The notes: generated from the letters alone by a model not told the origin. A DNA stretch of 64,000 bases from Manduca sexta (GCF_014839805.1 NC_051141.1:19228777-19292776); one strand, 5' to 3'; counted from the first letter of the stretch, positions 1 through 13,373 are shown. Made by a program: numbers and translations.

Positions 1-590
1 TATGAAAAAAACACATTTTTTTTGATAGCACATTTATTAACATCAAATACACAGTTTAACCACACAACATGATACACTCAGAAGTAAGAATACCGTACTT
101 ATAACTAAAGATATAATATGAACTCGAATAAATAATACAATTGACATAAGAAATCGAAATACAACTTTAAGAGATACGAACTAAGATTTAAACAATACCT
201 CCACTTAAAATAACAACAGTAACACATATTATCATCCAATCTTCCAGGACAGATGGTACCCACGCAATATACCCTGCAGTCCGAGGTCTATGACAGCCTT
301 GCTGAGTCGAGCTGACGCATCTGCGCGCATCAAAGGATGTGCGCGACGTAGCTTTTCCAAACAGCAAAGCTGTCAAGAGCAATGGCGTTCGTCTCATCGC
401 ATCATTAAATAGACAACAGATCTAGACTACTAAATAGACACATCGATAACATCATAACATCGATTATACAACACTAATAGACACTGGAATCGACACACAC
501 ATATACTATGCTAACATCTATAAATTGGGCAAGTGATTACCCAAACGTATCTTAGTTAAGTCACTCATGCCTTAACGTAATGTTTGCTAT
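1..590. other. AT-rich flank with a decayed satellite monomer
   Basis: No gene is seen. Bases about 235-300 contain a degraded relative of the neighbouring satellite (CTTCCAGGACAGATGGTACC, then CCCTGCAGTCCGAGG). A nearly identical segment stands beyond the other end of the array at 6930-6990, so the array is flanked on both sides by old monomers. Confidence 0.6.
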
Positions 591-3500
591 AGCCCAGAAC
601 TACTGTTGCCCTCGCAATAATCCCTGCTGTTCGGGGCAGCCATGAAAGATCTTATTCATGACTACAAGGACATTTTAAAATGAGTATTTTCTATAACAAG
701 ATGTTGACCGTCGCCCAGAACTATTGTTAAATTCGCAATAATCCCTGCTGTTCGGGGCGGCCATGAGATGTTAGTCATGGCCAAAATGAAAACCATCATT
801 AAATCAGGTTTTCACCTGGATGTTGTCCATTGCCCAGGGCTATTGTTGATCCCCAACATTCTTTGCTGTCGAGGCGGCCCCGAGATGTAAGTAACGGCCA
901 AAGTGAAAACCGTCATTGGATCAGGACTTCACTTAGGAAGATGTTGACCATAGCCTAGGAGTACTTATGGATTCTCAACAATTGCGGCTGTTCGGGGAAG
1001 TCATGTAAGATGTTCTTCATGACCAAAAGAAGCTTCATTAAGAAAGAATTTTCCATAACTAGATGTTTACCGTCGCCCAGAACTATTGTTAGATTCGCAA
1101 TAATCCCTGCTGTTCGGGGCGGCCATGAGATGTTAGTCATGGCCAAAATGAAAACCATCATTAAATCAGGTTTTCACCTGGATGTTGTCCATTGCCCAGG
1201 GCTATTGTTGGATCCCCAACATTCTTTGCTGTCGAGGCGGCCCCGAGATGTAAGTAACGGCCAAAGTGAAAACCGTCATTGGATCAGGACTTCACTTAGG
1301 AAGATGTTGACCATAGCCCAGGAGTACTTATGGATTCTCAACAGTTGCGGCTGTTCGGGGAAGTCATGTAAGATGTTCTTCATGACCAAAAGAAGCTACA
1401 TTAAGAAAGAATTTTCCATAACTAGATGTTTACCGTCGCCCAGAACTATTGTTAGATTCGCAATAATCCCTGCTGTTCGGGGCGGCCATGAGATGTTAGT
1501 CATGGCCAAAATGAAAACCATCATTAAATCAGGTTTTCACCTTGATGTTGTCCATTGCCCAGGACTCCAGTTGGATCTTCAACAATATCAGTTGTCCGGG
1601 GCGGCCATGAGATGTTAGGAATGGTCAACGTGAAAACCATCATTAAATCAGGACTTTACTTAGTAAGTTGTTGTCCATTGCACAGGGCTATTGTTGGATC
1701 CCCAACATTCTTTGCTGTCGAGGCGGCCACTAGATGTAAGTAATGGCCAAAGTGCAAACCGTCATTGGATCAGGACTTCACTTAGGAAGATGTTGACCAT
1801 AGCCCAGGAGTACTTATGGATTCTCAACAATTGCGGCTGTTCGGGGAAGCCATGTAAGATGTTCTTCATGACCAAAAGAAGCTTCATTAAGAAAGAATTT
1901 TTCCATAACAAGCTGTTTACCGTCGCCCAGAACTATTGTTAGATTCGCAATAATCCCTGCTGTTCGGGGCGGCCATGAGATGTTAGTCATGGCCAAAATG
2001 AAAACCATCATTAAATCAGGTTTTCACCTTGATGTTGTCCATTGCCCAGGACTCCAGTTGGATCTTCAACAATATCAGTTGTCCGGGGCGGCCATGAGAT
2101 GTTAGGAATGGCCAACGTGAAAACCATCATTAAATCAGGACTTCACTTAGTAAGTTGTTGTCCATTGCCCAGGGCTATAGTTGGATCCCCAACATTTTTT
2201 GCTGTCGAGGCGGCCACGAGATGTAAGTAATGGCCAAAGTGAAAACCGTCATTGGATCAGGACTTCACTTAGGAAGATGTTGACCATAGCCCAGGAGTAC
2301 TTATGGATTCTCAACAATTGCGGCTGTTCGAGGAAGCCATGTAAGATGTTCTTCATGACCAAAAGAAGCTTCATTAAGAAAGAATTTTCCATAACAAGCT
2401 GTTTACCGTCGCCCAGAACTATTGTTAGATTCGCAATAATCCCTGCTGTTCGGGGCGGCCATGTGATGTTAGTCATGGCCAAAATGAAAACATCATTAAA
2501 TCAGGTTTTCACCTTGATGTTGTCCATTGCCCAGGACTACAGTTGATTTCCAACAATATCAGTTGTCCGGGGCGGCCATGAGATGTTAGGAATGGCCAAC
2601 GTGAAAACCATCATTAAATCAGGTTTTCACCTTGATGTTGTCCATTGCCCAGGACTCCAGTTGGATCTTCAACAATATCAGTTATCCGGGGCGGCCATGA
2701 GATGTTAGGAATGGCCAACGTGAAAACCATCATTAAATCAGGACTTCACTTAGTAAGTTGTTGTCCATTGCCCAGGGCTATAGTTGGATCCCCAACATTC
2801 TTTGCTGTCGAGGCGGCCACTAGATGTAAGTAATGGCCAAAGTGAAAACCATCATTAAATCAGGTTTTCACCTGGATGTTGTCCATTGCCCAGGGCTATT
2901 GTTGGATCCCCAACATTCTTTGCTGTCGAGGCGGCCCCGAGTTGTAAGTAACGGCCCAAGTGAAAACCGTCATTGGATCAGGACTTCACTTAGGAAGATG
3001 TTGACCATAGCCCAGGAGTACTTATGGATTCTCAACAGTTGCGGCTGTTCGGGGAAGTCATGTAAGATGTTCTTCATGACCAAAAGAAGCTTCATTAAGA
3101 AAGAATTTTCCATAACTAGATGTTTACCGTCGCCCAGAACTATTGTTAGATTCGCAATAATCCCTGCTGTTCGGGGCGGCCATGAGATGTTAGTCATGGC
3201 CAAAATGAAAACCATCATTAAATCAGGTTTTCACCTTGATGTTGTCCATTGCCCAGGACTCCAGTTGGATCTTCAACAATATCAGTTATCCGGGGCGGCC
3301 ATGAGATGTTAGGAATGGCCAACGTGAAAACCATCATTAAATTAGGACTTCACTTAGTAAGTTGTTGTCCATTGCACAGGGCTATTGTTGGATCCCCAAC
3401 ATTCTTTGCTGTCGAGGCGGCCACTAGATGTAAGTAATGGCCAAAGTGAAAACCGTCATTGGATCAGGACTTCACTTAGGAAGATGTTGACCATAGCCCA

Positions 3501-6500
3501 GGAGTACTTATGGATTCTCAACAATTGCGGCTGTTCGGGGAAGCCATGTAAGATGTTCTTCATGACCAAAAGAAGCTTAATTAAGAAAGAATTTTTCCAT
3601 AACAAGCTGTTTACCGTCGCCCAGAACTATTGTTAGATTCGCAATAATCCCTGCTGTTCGGGGCGGCCATGTGATGTTAGTCATGGCCAAAATGAAAACC
3701 ATCATTAAATCAGGTTTTCACCTTGATGTCCATTGCCCAGGACTACAGTTGGATTTTCAACAATATCAGTTGTCCGGGGCGGCCATGAGATGTTAGGAAT
3801 GGCCAACGTGAAAACCATCATTAAATCAGGTTTTCACCTTGATGTTGTCCATTGCCCAGGACTCCAGTTGGATCTTCAACAATATCAGTTGTCCGGGGCG
3901 GCCATGAGATGTTAGGAATGGCCAACGTGAAAACCATCATTAAATCAGGTTTTCACCTTGATGTTGTCCATTGCCCAGGACTCCAGTTGGATCTTCAACA
4001 ATATCAGTTATCCGGGGCGGCCATGAGATGTTAGGAATGGCCAAAGTGAAAACCATCATTAAATCAGGACTTCACTTAGTAAGTTGTTGTCCATTGCCCA
4101 GGGCTATAGTTGGATCCCCAACATTCTTTGCTGTCGAGGCGGCCACTAGATGTAAGTAATGGCCAAAGTGAAAACCGTCATTGGATCAGGACTTCACTTA
4201 GGAAGATGTTGACCATAGCCCAGGAGTACTTATGGATTCTCAACAATTGCGGCTGTTCGGGGAAGCCATGTAAGATGTTCTTCATGACCAAAAGAAGCTT
4301 CATTAAGAAAGAATTTTTCCATAACAAGCTGTTTACCGTCGCCCAGAACTATTGTTAGATTCGCAATAATCCCTGCTGTTCGGGGCGGCCATGTGATGTT
4401 AGTCATGGCCAAAATGAAAACCATCATTAAATCAGGTTTTCACCTTGATGTTGTCCATTGCCCAGGACTACAGTTGGATTTTCAACAATATCAGTTGTCC
4501 GGGGCGGCCATGAGATGTTAGGAATGGCCAACGTGAAAACCATCATTAAATCAGGATTTCACTTAGTAAGCTGTTGTCCATTGCCCAGGACTCCAGTTGG
4601 ATCTTCAACAATATCAGTTGTCCGGGGCGGCCATGAGATGTTAGGAATGGCCAAAGTGAAAACCATCATTAAATCAGGTTTTCACATGGATGTTGTCCAT
4701 TGCCCAGGGCTATTGTTGGATCCCCAACATTCTTTGCTGTCGAGGCGGCCCCGAGATGTAAGTAACGGCCCAAGTGAAAACCGTCATTGGATCAGGACTT
4801 CACTTAGGAAGATGTTGACCATAGCCCAGGAGTACTTATGGATTCTCAACAGTTGCGGCTGTTCGGGGAAGTCATGTAAGATGTTCTTCATGACCAAAAG
4901 AAGCTTCATTAAGAAAGAATTTTCCATAACTAGATGTTTACCGTCGCCCAGAACTATTGTTAGATTCGCAATAATCCCTGCTGTTCGGGGCGGCCATGAG
5001 ATGTTAGTCATGGCCAAAATGAAAACCATCATTAAATCAGGTTTTCACCTTGATGTTGTCCATTGCCCAGGACTCCAGTTGGATCTTCAACAATATCAGT
5101 TATCCGGGGCGGCCATGAGATGTTAGGAATGGCCAACGTGAAAACCATCATTAAATCAGGACTTCACTTAGTAAGTTGTTGTCCATTGCACAGGGCTATT
5201 GTTGGATCCCCAACATTCTTTGCTGTCGAGGCGGCCACTAGATGTAAGTAATGGCCAAAGTGAAAACCGTCATTGGATCAGGACTTCACTTAGGAAGATG
5301 TTGACCATAGCCTAGGAGTACTTATGGATTCTCAACAATTGCGGCTGTTCGGGGAAGCCATGTAAGATGTTCTTCATGACCAAAAGAAGCTTCATTAAGA
5401 AAGAATTTTCCATAACAACCTGTTTACCGTCGCCCAGAACTATTGTTAGATTCGCAATAATCCCTGCTGTTCGGGGCGGCCATGTGATGTTAGTCATGGC
5501 CAAAATGAAAACCATCATTAAATCAGGTTTTCACCTTGATGTTGTCCATTGCCCAGGACTACAGTTGGATTTTCAACAATATCAGTTGTCCGGGGCGGCC
5601 ATGAGATGTTAGGAATGGCCAACGTGAAAACCATCATTAAATCAGGTTTTCACCTTGATGTTGTCCATTGCCCAGGACTCCAGTTGGATCTTCAACAATA
5701 TCAGTTGTCCGGGGCGGCCATGAGATGTTAGGAATGGCCAACGTGAAAACCATCATTAAATCAGGACTTCACTTAGTAAGTTGTTGTCCATTGCACAGGG
5801 CTATTGTTGGATCCCCAACATTCTTTGCTGTCGAGGCGGCCACTAGATGTAAGTAATGGCCAAAGTGAAAACCGTCATTGGATCAGGACTTCACTTAGGA
5901 AGATGTTGACCATAGCCTAGGAGTACTTATGGATTCTCAACAATTGCGGCTGTTCGGGGAAGCCATGTAAGATGTTCTTCATGACCAAAAGTAGCTTCAT
6001 TAAGAAAGAATTTTCCATAACAAGCTGTTTACCGTCGCCCGGAACTATTGTTAGATTCGCAATAATCCCTGCTGTTCGGGGCGGCCATGAGACGTGTTGT
6101 TTATGGCCAAAGTAAAACCATCATTAAATCAAGATTTCGCTTAGGAAGATGTTGTCCGTTGCCCAGAACTATAGTTGGATTCGCAATAATCTCTGCTGTT
6201 CGGGGCGGCCATGAGACGTGTTGTTTATGGCCAAAGTAAAACCATCATTAAATCAAGATTTCGCTTAGGAAGATGTTGTCCGTTGCCCAGAACTATAGTT
6301 GGATTCCCAACTGTCTTAGCTGTTCGGGCCGGCCATGAGATGTCAGTCATGGCCAAAGTGAAAACCATCATTAAATCAGGACTTCACTTAGTAAGTTATT
6401 GTCCATTGCACAGGGCTATAGTTGGATCCCCAACAGTTTTGCTGTCGAGGCGGCCACGAGATGTAAGTAATGGCCAAAGTGAAAACCGTCATTGGATCAG

Positions 6501-6850
6501 GACTTCACTTAGGAAGATGTTGACCATAGCCCAGGAGTACTTATGGATTCTCAACAATTGCAGCTGTGCGGGGAAGCCATGTAAGATATTCTTCATGACC
6601 AAAAAGAGCTTCAATAAGAAGGAATTTTCCATAATAAGATGTTTACCGTCGCCCAGAACTATTGTTAGATTCGCAATAATCCCTGCTGTTCAGGGCAGTC
6701 ATGAGACGTGTTGTATACGACTAACGTGAAAACCATCATTAAATCAGGAATTCACTTCGGAAGATGTTGTCCGTTGCCCAAGATTATCGTTGCGTTTCGC
6801 AACAACTCCTGTGGGCTGAGCCACGTGAGGTGTTCATCGTGGCTAATGCC
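590..6850. repeat. Complex satellite array, about 121-bp monomers with irregular higher-order structure
   Basis: Tandem monomers of about 119-124 bp share a core with CCCAG, TTGTTGGAT, CTG(C/T)TCGGGGCGGCCATGA and ATTAAATCAGG. At least four monomer types occur. The type marked by TGACCAAAAGAAGC recurs at about 1018, 1383, 1868, 2356, 3077, 3562, 4285, 4893, 5377, 5981 and 6596, that is at spacings of 3, 4, 4, 6, 4, 6, 5, 4, 5 and 5 monomers. The array is therefore a higher-order satellite shuffled by unequal exchange. Long open frames here (up to 222 codons) arise because monomers lack stops in some frames and are not taken as genes. Monomers toward the right end (after about 6100) are more diverged, as expected of an array edge. 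Confidence 0.95.
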
Positions 6851-6899
6851 ATAATAGGTGGTAATTATGGCAATTTTTTTAAACTCTTCGTTAGAACCT

Positions 6900-7880
6900 A
6901 CGCCTTTTGCTAAAAAGAATTACACGCTCCGTCTTCCAGGACAGGTGTTACCCACGCAATATTCCCTACTGTCCGAGGTCCATGCCAGTACTGTCACCGG
7001 CAGAATGTACCCATGGTAGTACTGACATGGAGATTAATCTTGATTATCCCATTTACTCTGGGGAACCGTGTGTGGAGAAAAATCCTTAATCCTAAATGAG
7101 TAACGCTTAATTCTTTAGATATAGACACCGAGAGAACTTTATATGTTATGCAATTTATTAAAAAATCTACACACAACACCAACATATTTTCTTTTACACT
7201 ATGTTAAAAAAAATTACATACAACACCAACCTTTTTACTATTAAAAAATCTAGATACAACACCGACGTCTTATGTATTATTAATTTTACGAAAAAATCTA
7301 CACACAACACTAACGTTTTTATGTATTATTAATTTTACAAAAAAAAATCTACATACAACACCAAAGTTTTTTTGGGTTATTCATTTTATTAAAAAATCTA
7401 CACACAACACCTATTTTTGGATTTTTGCTTTTATTACAAAAGCTACCTTACCTAAATGCCATGACAAATTGTCACGGCATTAATATCTTTCTTCCAGTAG
7501 TTCCATTCCTAATACCAACACCCCAGGACCATTTTTCTCCTTACTCACATTTCCCTGCAGTCCGGGGGAGCCCTATGCTAATTTACTTTTAACATGAGTA
7601 CAACATAATTTTATTATAAAGCGAAGTAGAGTGATGATAACTGACAGTGGCATACAGCATGACTATTATAGTATCAGTACTTTAGATGTCGCGTGTCTTA
7701 TAAAATAGATATTAAAATAATTATTTCCTGTATACGTTATAAGTTATAACAATAAATATGATAGGATAGCATAAAATCACGCGTGTGTCTGAAAAGGAAG
7801 GGTTAAAATTATGAATGCAACATATAGCCGTTACAATCATTGTAAAACGCTCGAATAGACCATCGGTAAGTAAAATTTAT
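6900..7880. repeat. Decayed satellite edge and short tandem repeats
   Basis: A degraded satellite monomer lies at 6930-6995. From about 7130 to 7440 a run of units of about 50-60 bp shares AAAAATCTACACACAACACC with AT-rich spacers, at least six copies. Another monomer-like fragment (TTCCCTGCAGTCCGGGGGAG) lies at 7549-7568. The rest to 7880 is AT-rich with no gene seen. Confidence 0.7.
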
Positions 7881-7899
7881 TAAACACATTACTGACAAC

Positions 7900-8900
7900 G
7901 CGACCATGAAAGTTACTTTGGTGGAATCTAGAACCAATAGCCATAAAAAGAAGTGTGAGGCAAGGAGATGCACTCTGTCCAAAATTATTTACTCTCGTTC
8001 TGGAAGATGTTTCAAAAATCTCTCACGGGAAAACGTGGTCTAAATGTAAAGGAGCTAGACTGAATAACCTAAGGTTTCCATTATACTTTTCACAGACAAC
8101 CCAGAAGAACTGCAAACAATGATCTAGGAGCTGAGTGAAGTCTCCCTGCAAGTTGGTTTAGAGATGAATTTGGACAAAACTAAGATAATGACGAATTTAG
8201 ATGGCAGTAACATACGTGTAGCCATCAACCAAACCACTATAGGAGTTGTACGTACACTATCGTACACGTACACGTACACTATCTTGTTATGGAGAAGTAC
8301 GAATACTTGGGACAAGAGACCAGAATGGGCAAGGATAATTATACTAACGAGCTTCATAGACGAATCAGGCTTATGTGGGCAGCCTACTCGAAACTGGATT
8401 TGGCTTTGAAGATGAAAATTGTTACGTACCAATGTCAGAATATTCAACCAGTGTATCCTACCGGTGCTCATTTATGGTGCCGAAACCCGGCACCATTTGG
8501 GTTTTCACCAAAGATACAATTAATTGATTGGAAGTGGCCCGGAGGGTAATAAAGAGAAAGCTGGTAAGAGTGACAATGATTCTCTCCCCCGTGGGGACGG
8601 CCCCTAAGAGAAAAAAGCAAAGTCTCAGATGTAACGTAACAAGTAACACACCTAAAATGGATGTGGGCTGGACACTTACTCGAATCAATAGATCTTGGTG
8701 TAAGCATCTACTCTAATGGAAGCCATGGGGAAAAATTTGCTCCCAAGGAAGACCACAAGTGCGCTGGAAAGACGAAGTAAGTAGGTCACTGGATCAAACT
8801 GGATAAAAAGAGCTCAATGCCGCAGTGAATGGAAAATGTTAAAAGAGGCCTATACCAAGAAGGTTGAAAAGGCTAAAGAAGGAGAAAGAAGATCTCGCTC
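7900..8900 (+). pseudogene. Broken non-LTR retrotransposon reverse transcriptase (RTE-like)
   Basis: Conceptual translation gives reverse-transcriptase segments in order but in shifting frames with stops. First comes RSVRQGDALCPKLFTLVLED near 7950-8015, matching the RT 'RQGDPLSP' block. Then MNLDKTKIMTN near 8164, a YLGQETRMGK stretch near 8300 and a thumb-like RRIRLMWAAYSKLDLAL. Last is the C-terminal 'WKPWGKICSQGRPQVRWKDE' near 8720, which matches the GRPP-RW-DD block of these elements. The usual ADD catalytic block is not readable. The coding frame is broken by stops and frameshifts, so this is a dead 5'-truncated copy. Clade assignment is from motif style only. Confidence 0.85.
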
Positions 8901-11040
8901 GGTATCCTTGGTAATATTCAGTTTAAAGTCCAGGAAAGCAAATAAGTGTACAGACAGATACCAAGTAAGTAAATTTTTACAAAAGTAAATTATTGTACAC
9001 TTCCCTACTTTTTGACGGATTACTTAAAATGCTTAATGTAATTCATATAGGTAGAGTGAGATTACAATACTATGTATATATGAATCCGCCCATCCCTTTA
9101 AAAAGTGCTCGAAAAATTTCGAAAGCACCGACGAACTGGCCGAGCACATCGCAACGATCTGCGCCACTAGTTACCAAGGTTTCTGCTCTCAGCGGTATCC
9201 GAACCAGTTTTGATTGAATACAGTTGTATGTAGGCCATTCGGAAAAAAAAATCACCCATATTTCCAGTCAGGATACATATCGTAATTCCAATATTCATTG
9301 CTGTAAATAATTATCACATCGACGGTTGAAAGGCCATTTAAATTAAGAGACATATCTTTCTAAAAATTTTAAGTAGTTTAAAAAGACATAGAAAAACGTG
9401 CTGATTTAAAATATGTATGAAACTTGGGGTGGGAAGAAAATGTCGCTAAGTCAATTAGCCTTTTAACCGTCGATATATATTTTGATTTTTTGACGTCATC
9501 CAACCCGGATACGCGTAACAGACATGCACCGCACCCGAATTTGCGTATCCCTCTCTTTTTACACTTTGTCTTATTCCTACGCAAATTAGAATACGCAGTC
9601 GCAGTTGTCCGAAAACCTTCATAAATGTAACAAAAAGGTTGGAACCAAAAACGTTCACTGTTTTCTTTTGCGGCACCAGCGCCATACACATAGTTAATCC
9701 TTCAAGCCGTTTCTGCAGCACTGGTGCCACGGTGGAACTTGTAATCGTAAATATATTTCATGTTTGCTATTGTATGATATAAATGATGACAAAGAAAAAA
9801 ATTTTCATTCAAAACTCAAATGTTCCAGTAAAATGCATATATAAATTTGAATTTGGAATCCTTAAACAAAGAGAAGATATTTCAGATTAAAGTGGTCAGT
9901 ACGACAAAACGTCAATTTCATATGTAAGGATTAATAATTATCATTGTTATTGTGATTTTTAATTGATTTCAGTTTTATTGTAAAATAGTAAAAGATGCTT
10001 TTTTATATTTTGTTTAGGTTTAGGTTAAGTATTACGACTGATTAATGATAATAAACATTTTTTTGATTTTTAAATAAACCGTGTTTTTTTTCCCGAAAAT
10101 TTAAAATAAGTAAATATGGTCGTCTATTTCGGAATCAGTTCCGGAATTCTGGAACTAGGTCTCCAATATCGCAAATCAGTTCCGATATTCAAAACCTCCG
10201 AATAATATACCCTAGTATGAACGACAGTAGTTGTCCCGATTTTAAATCTTAAAGATAAGTTTAAGTTCGTGGTGAAAGCAATTCGACTTACCGCCGTTTT
10301 CGATAAACGATTCTGTACAGTCTTGTAAGACGTAACGTACAATACACATAAAACATATCAATATATAACATTTTTACCAATAATTAACACTTAATGCAGT
10401 TACAACCGCTTAAACACATAACTATAGAAGAGAGGAATTGCCAATTACAACTTTATACCATAAAAATATAAATAAAAGATACTATTGAGCTTTCGGTATT
10501 TTTTTCGACGCACTCCAAAAACATCTGACGACATTCAAGTGTACAAACTGTACATTTTATGGTCCTTCGAGCCGGATAGACAAAGTGATTTTTGTATCTC
10601 TACACACAAGCAGACCTCCCCAGTTAAAGTAAAAAAGTGCACATGTTGTGTGTAGAGCGCAGGGGCGCCGAATCTATAAAGCAACCATTTCAGAACTTGG
10701 AACTAAGAAGATAACAACTAATTATCTGCGTATCTTCGTGAATCGCCGCTACGCTCAATGTCTGTCACCGTCAACTACGTGCCAGGACACGTGAGTAATT
10801 ACATCGGTCGGAATCAACTAAACTTAAAGCAAAAAAAAACAAGATGAAGTGAACTTGAACTACAATCAACTTGTTTCGACTATATCAAGCTCTTGTGTAC
10901 CAATTATCGCAAGGATTTTTCATCTCGAAAAACAATGGAATATCTGAAAAGACGTTTATCGAAACTAGAAGATTATTACAACATAAGGAACGTGCACAAC
11001 ACCATAAAGTAAAGCGTTTTTAATTTTCTTTTTAATTTAT
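8900..11040. other. AT-rich interval, no gene supported
   Basis: The only open frames are short and lack recognisable motifs, splice context or codon bias. A small palindrome CGAAAAATTTCG lies near 9110. Nothing else stands out. Confidence 0.5.
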
Positions 11041-11049
11041 TTTTTATTG

Positions 11050-11295
11050 CTTTAAATGTTGAGACGAGCTTGCCGTTTGTCTGATGGTAAGCGATACGAA
11101 CGCCCATAAACAGTAGAAATAACAAATTTAACACCTTGAATTACAAAGTATTGTTTGGTATTCCATTACGCTCGCCATCCTGAGACATGAGGTGTTAAGT
11201 CTTATTATGTCCAGTAGTTACAATGGCTACAATGTCCTTCAAACCGGAACACAACCATGGCTACACACTGCTTTTTGGCGGCAGAATCTAATTAG
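11050..11295. mobile_element. Fragment of a dispersed lepidopteran repeat
   Basis: The segment beginning CGAGCTTGCCGTTTGTCTGA and running through GGTAAGCGATACGAACGCCC to CACTGCTTTTTGGCGGCAGA is, from memory, a very common dispersed repeat of moth and butterfly genomes. No ORF is present here. Family assignment is left open. Confidence 0.6.
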
Positions 11296-11399
11296 CATGC
11301 ACGTAATATCCAATATTGGGTTAAATACATGGGATCCAATCATTGTGCTTTTAATGTCAAAAAAAAACTAGAACCGACGACTTTGAATGCTCGCAAGCG

Positions 11400-11785
11400 A
11401 GAAATTCCAGACCACAGGAAGATACAAAATTTATAAGACTATTTTTCCTGGAAAATATTTTCATGGGCTATGATACTGCAACGAATATCAAGAAGGATAA
11501 CCTAGACCATTACATGGCGCATCAAACTCAAATACTCCATACAAACGTGCAATGGAAAGCTAAATGGAAAATGCCCAAATCGTGAAGGAAATCACATTTT
11601 GATACAATGTGACAAATTTCTCGAAATGGATCCAGTCCAACGCAATAACGCATCTGTAAAGTTGAAATTTTGCAAAAATTGTTTATTTAGTCACAATAAT
11701 GAACAATGCAAATCCTTAAAACATGCAAGGAGAATAGGAGTGCAATTTTTAATATCACACGCTGTTGCACAGTTCTAACAAGAAA
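11400..11785 (+). pseudogene. BEL/Pao-type gag zinc-knuckle remnant
   Basis: From about 11570 a frame reads CPNREGNHILIQCDKF, then MDPVQRN, then KFCKNCLFSHNNEQC and ends at a stop near 11780. The C-H-C spacing followed by 'F-x-x-M-x-P-x-x-R' and 'FCKNCL..H....C' is the zinc-knuckle region of BEL/Pao gag-pol polyproteins. The last knuckle (normally C-R-x-C...H) is lost. Only about 70 codons remain, with no protease or RT near it, so this is a relic. Confidence 0.65.
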
Positions 11786-11879
11786 AATATATTTTCCGCA
11801 AAAAACCGCAGTTAGGGTAAAACTCCGAGACTAGTTGCAGGCTACAAGCGACACTACTGGTTTCTATATTTTTTAGGAA

Positions 11880-12390
11880 AATGCTTCTGAACAATGCGAT
11901 ATTGCAGCATGCGGCTGTGGCGTGCGGCTGTGGCGCGCGGCTGCGGCCGACCGCAGCACCAATGAATCCGTACTTAAATAAATGTAGCGAATATCAATCG
12001 TATTCATATCGAACAAATATAGCAAATATACGAGAGTGAGTGAAACAATAAATATCTACTTAATAGTTTTTATTTATTTCTAATGAGACAATATATGAAA
12101 TGTTAGTTTCGAATGAGTGAAAATAATGCATGTAATATCTAATGAATCGATCTTCAAATCTTATTTTCCTGAATGTCCTATTAACTAAATGTATTAGTTG
12201 GCTTGCTTATGTATCTAACGTAATTGGAAAGTCTATGAAAACGGCTGAGACTTGCAACCGCAGCATGTGCGGTTTGCAGTTTATCTTGAAATAATAAAAA
12301 GCCGCAACCGCGGTGTTCAATGCGGTCGACCTCAACCACAGGCTGTAATGCAGCCTGCGGCTGCGGTCTGTAGCTTGTCTCGAACTTGTA
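11880..12390. mobile_element. Possible MITE with GC-rich ends
   Basis: GC-rich runs of GCGGCTGTGG/GCGGCTGCGGCC type occur at 11905-11960, and complementary GCCGCAACCGCGG type at 12255-12315, around an AT-rich core. This arrangement resembles inverted termini of a short DNA transposon. The ends are imperfect and no target-site duplication was identified, so the call is tentative. Confidence 0.35.
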
Positions 12391-12735
12391 CCTTTACTCT
12401 CTCCAATTGGGGGCCGCAACCCTTGATCGCCCCTATTAGTCGCCTTTTACGACAGGCAGGGGATGCCGTGGTGGGATTCTCCAAAAGCCCCCATCCACAG
12501 GGCGAGAGATGTTTGTCAGTCAACCACACGACGTCTTCCATCAGCATATCGCTGAAGTTGGTAGACCGTACGCCGGAAGCTCCAGATATTGATATTGCTA
12601 CAACGCCTGGGAGGGAGAAGTCTCCTTCCAATACTGCTACAAGAGTGCAGATCAGATATATATAATAATATCAGCCCTGTATTATATACAGCCGGAACGG
12701 GCTTTCTCTACTATTGAGGGATTAGGCCTTTGTCA
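12390..12735. mobile_element. Retroelement 3'-end fragment joined to a SINE tail fragment
   Basis: CCCTATTAGTCGCCTTTTAC followed by GACAGGCAGGGGATGCCGTG is a sequence I recall as widely repeated in lepidopteran genomes, usually at retroelement 3' ends. At 12662 it abuts TATAATAATATCAGCCCTGT, the (AAT)n-flanked tail of the SINE that is more complete at 62500-62830. Only the tail and about 60 bp of SINE body remain. Confidence 0.6.
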
Positions 12736-12749
12736 AATCCTAGATATTC

Positions 12750-13090
12750 ACTGGCTTGAGAAAATTTCGAACGACAAATTACGTGAACTCTGCTATGGAA
12801 CTCCGATCAACCACCAGCTCAGGCGCCGCAAGTGGAAATGGATTGGCCACACACTCCGAAGAGGTGCAGACCATATTCTTAAACAGACTATGGAGTAAAA
12901 TCCCCAAGAAAAGCGTAAGTGTGGCCGTCCTAAACAAACCTTGTGACGCACTGTGATCGACGAAAAGTGTTGGTAAGACTTGGAGCGAAATCAAGGAGGC
13001 AGCTCAAGGATGTGCGAGATGGGGAGTCACTGTGGATACTCTCTGCCCCATCTAGAGGACATAGGACCTGATTGATGAATGATGAATGGG
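12750..13090 (+). pseudogene. Non-LTR reverse transcriptase C-terminus, broken
   Basis: In shifting frames the DNA reads RRRKWKWIGHTLRRGADHIL (about 12820), NPQEKRKCGRPKQT (about 12903) and GKTWSEIKEAAQGCARW...VDTLCP (about 12975-13050). The order 'W-IGH-LR', 'NPQGKR-RGRP' and 'W-E-K--A-----W---V--LCP' is the C-terminal tail of endonuclease/RT non-LTR elements. A stop follows the GRPKQT block and at least two frameshifts occur. This is a separate element from the one at 7.9 kb, judged by its different tail motif. Confidence 0.8.
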
Positions 13091-13279
13091 CGTGCTTATG
13101 CTGATATATCATCAGTCATAATATTGGTAAAATACACATAAATCATAGATTTTATATAGCATCGATTGTTCTCTATCAATCTGAAGGTACAAACAAGATT
13201 ATGCACATTGTAATATGCATGTGCATTGACAATAAACTTAAAACTATATTATTACAATTATGTATAATCTACATATAGC

Positions 13280-13373
13280 TCACGGATCTTCAAACTCCAT
13301 AAAGAAGGCTGGTGGTGGTAAGATCGGCAGCTCGAAGAAATCCTCACCCACTTCTTTGAACGCACTTTGTGAC
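13280..13373 (-). CDS. Candidate terminal coding exon, unidentified gene
   Basis: On the minus strand a good acceptor (GTTTCTATATTTTCAG) at 13374-13389 precedes an exon. In the frame with one base carried over from the previous codon it reads SQSAFKEVGEDFFELP, ILPPPAFFMEF and EDP, then TGA. The composition (acidic, aromatic, proline run) looks like a real C-terminus. A second frame through the exon is also open, so the frame is not proven. I do not recognise the gene. A donor-bearing candidate exon lies upstream at 14.0 kb, but its longest open frame joins this exon in the other frame. Confidence 0.45.

Noticed and set aside
1010..6729. Long ORFs (up to 222 codons) in the first satellite
   Set aside because: They repeat with the monomers on both strands and follow from stop-free monomer frames. 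No start context, splice sites or varied sequence.
9378..9730. Overlapping minus-strand ORFs of 91 and 103 codons
   Set aside because: Two frames are equally open, no motif or splice signal, and composition matches neighbouring non-coding DNA.
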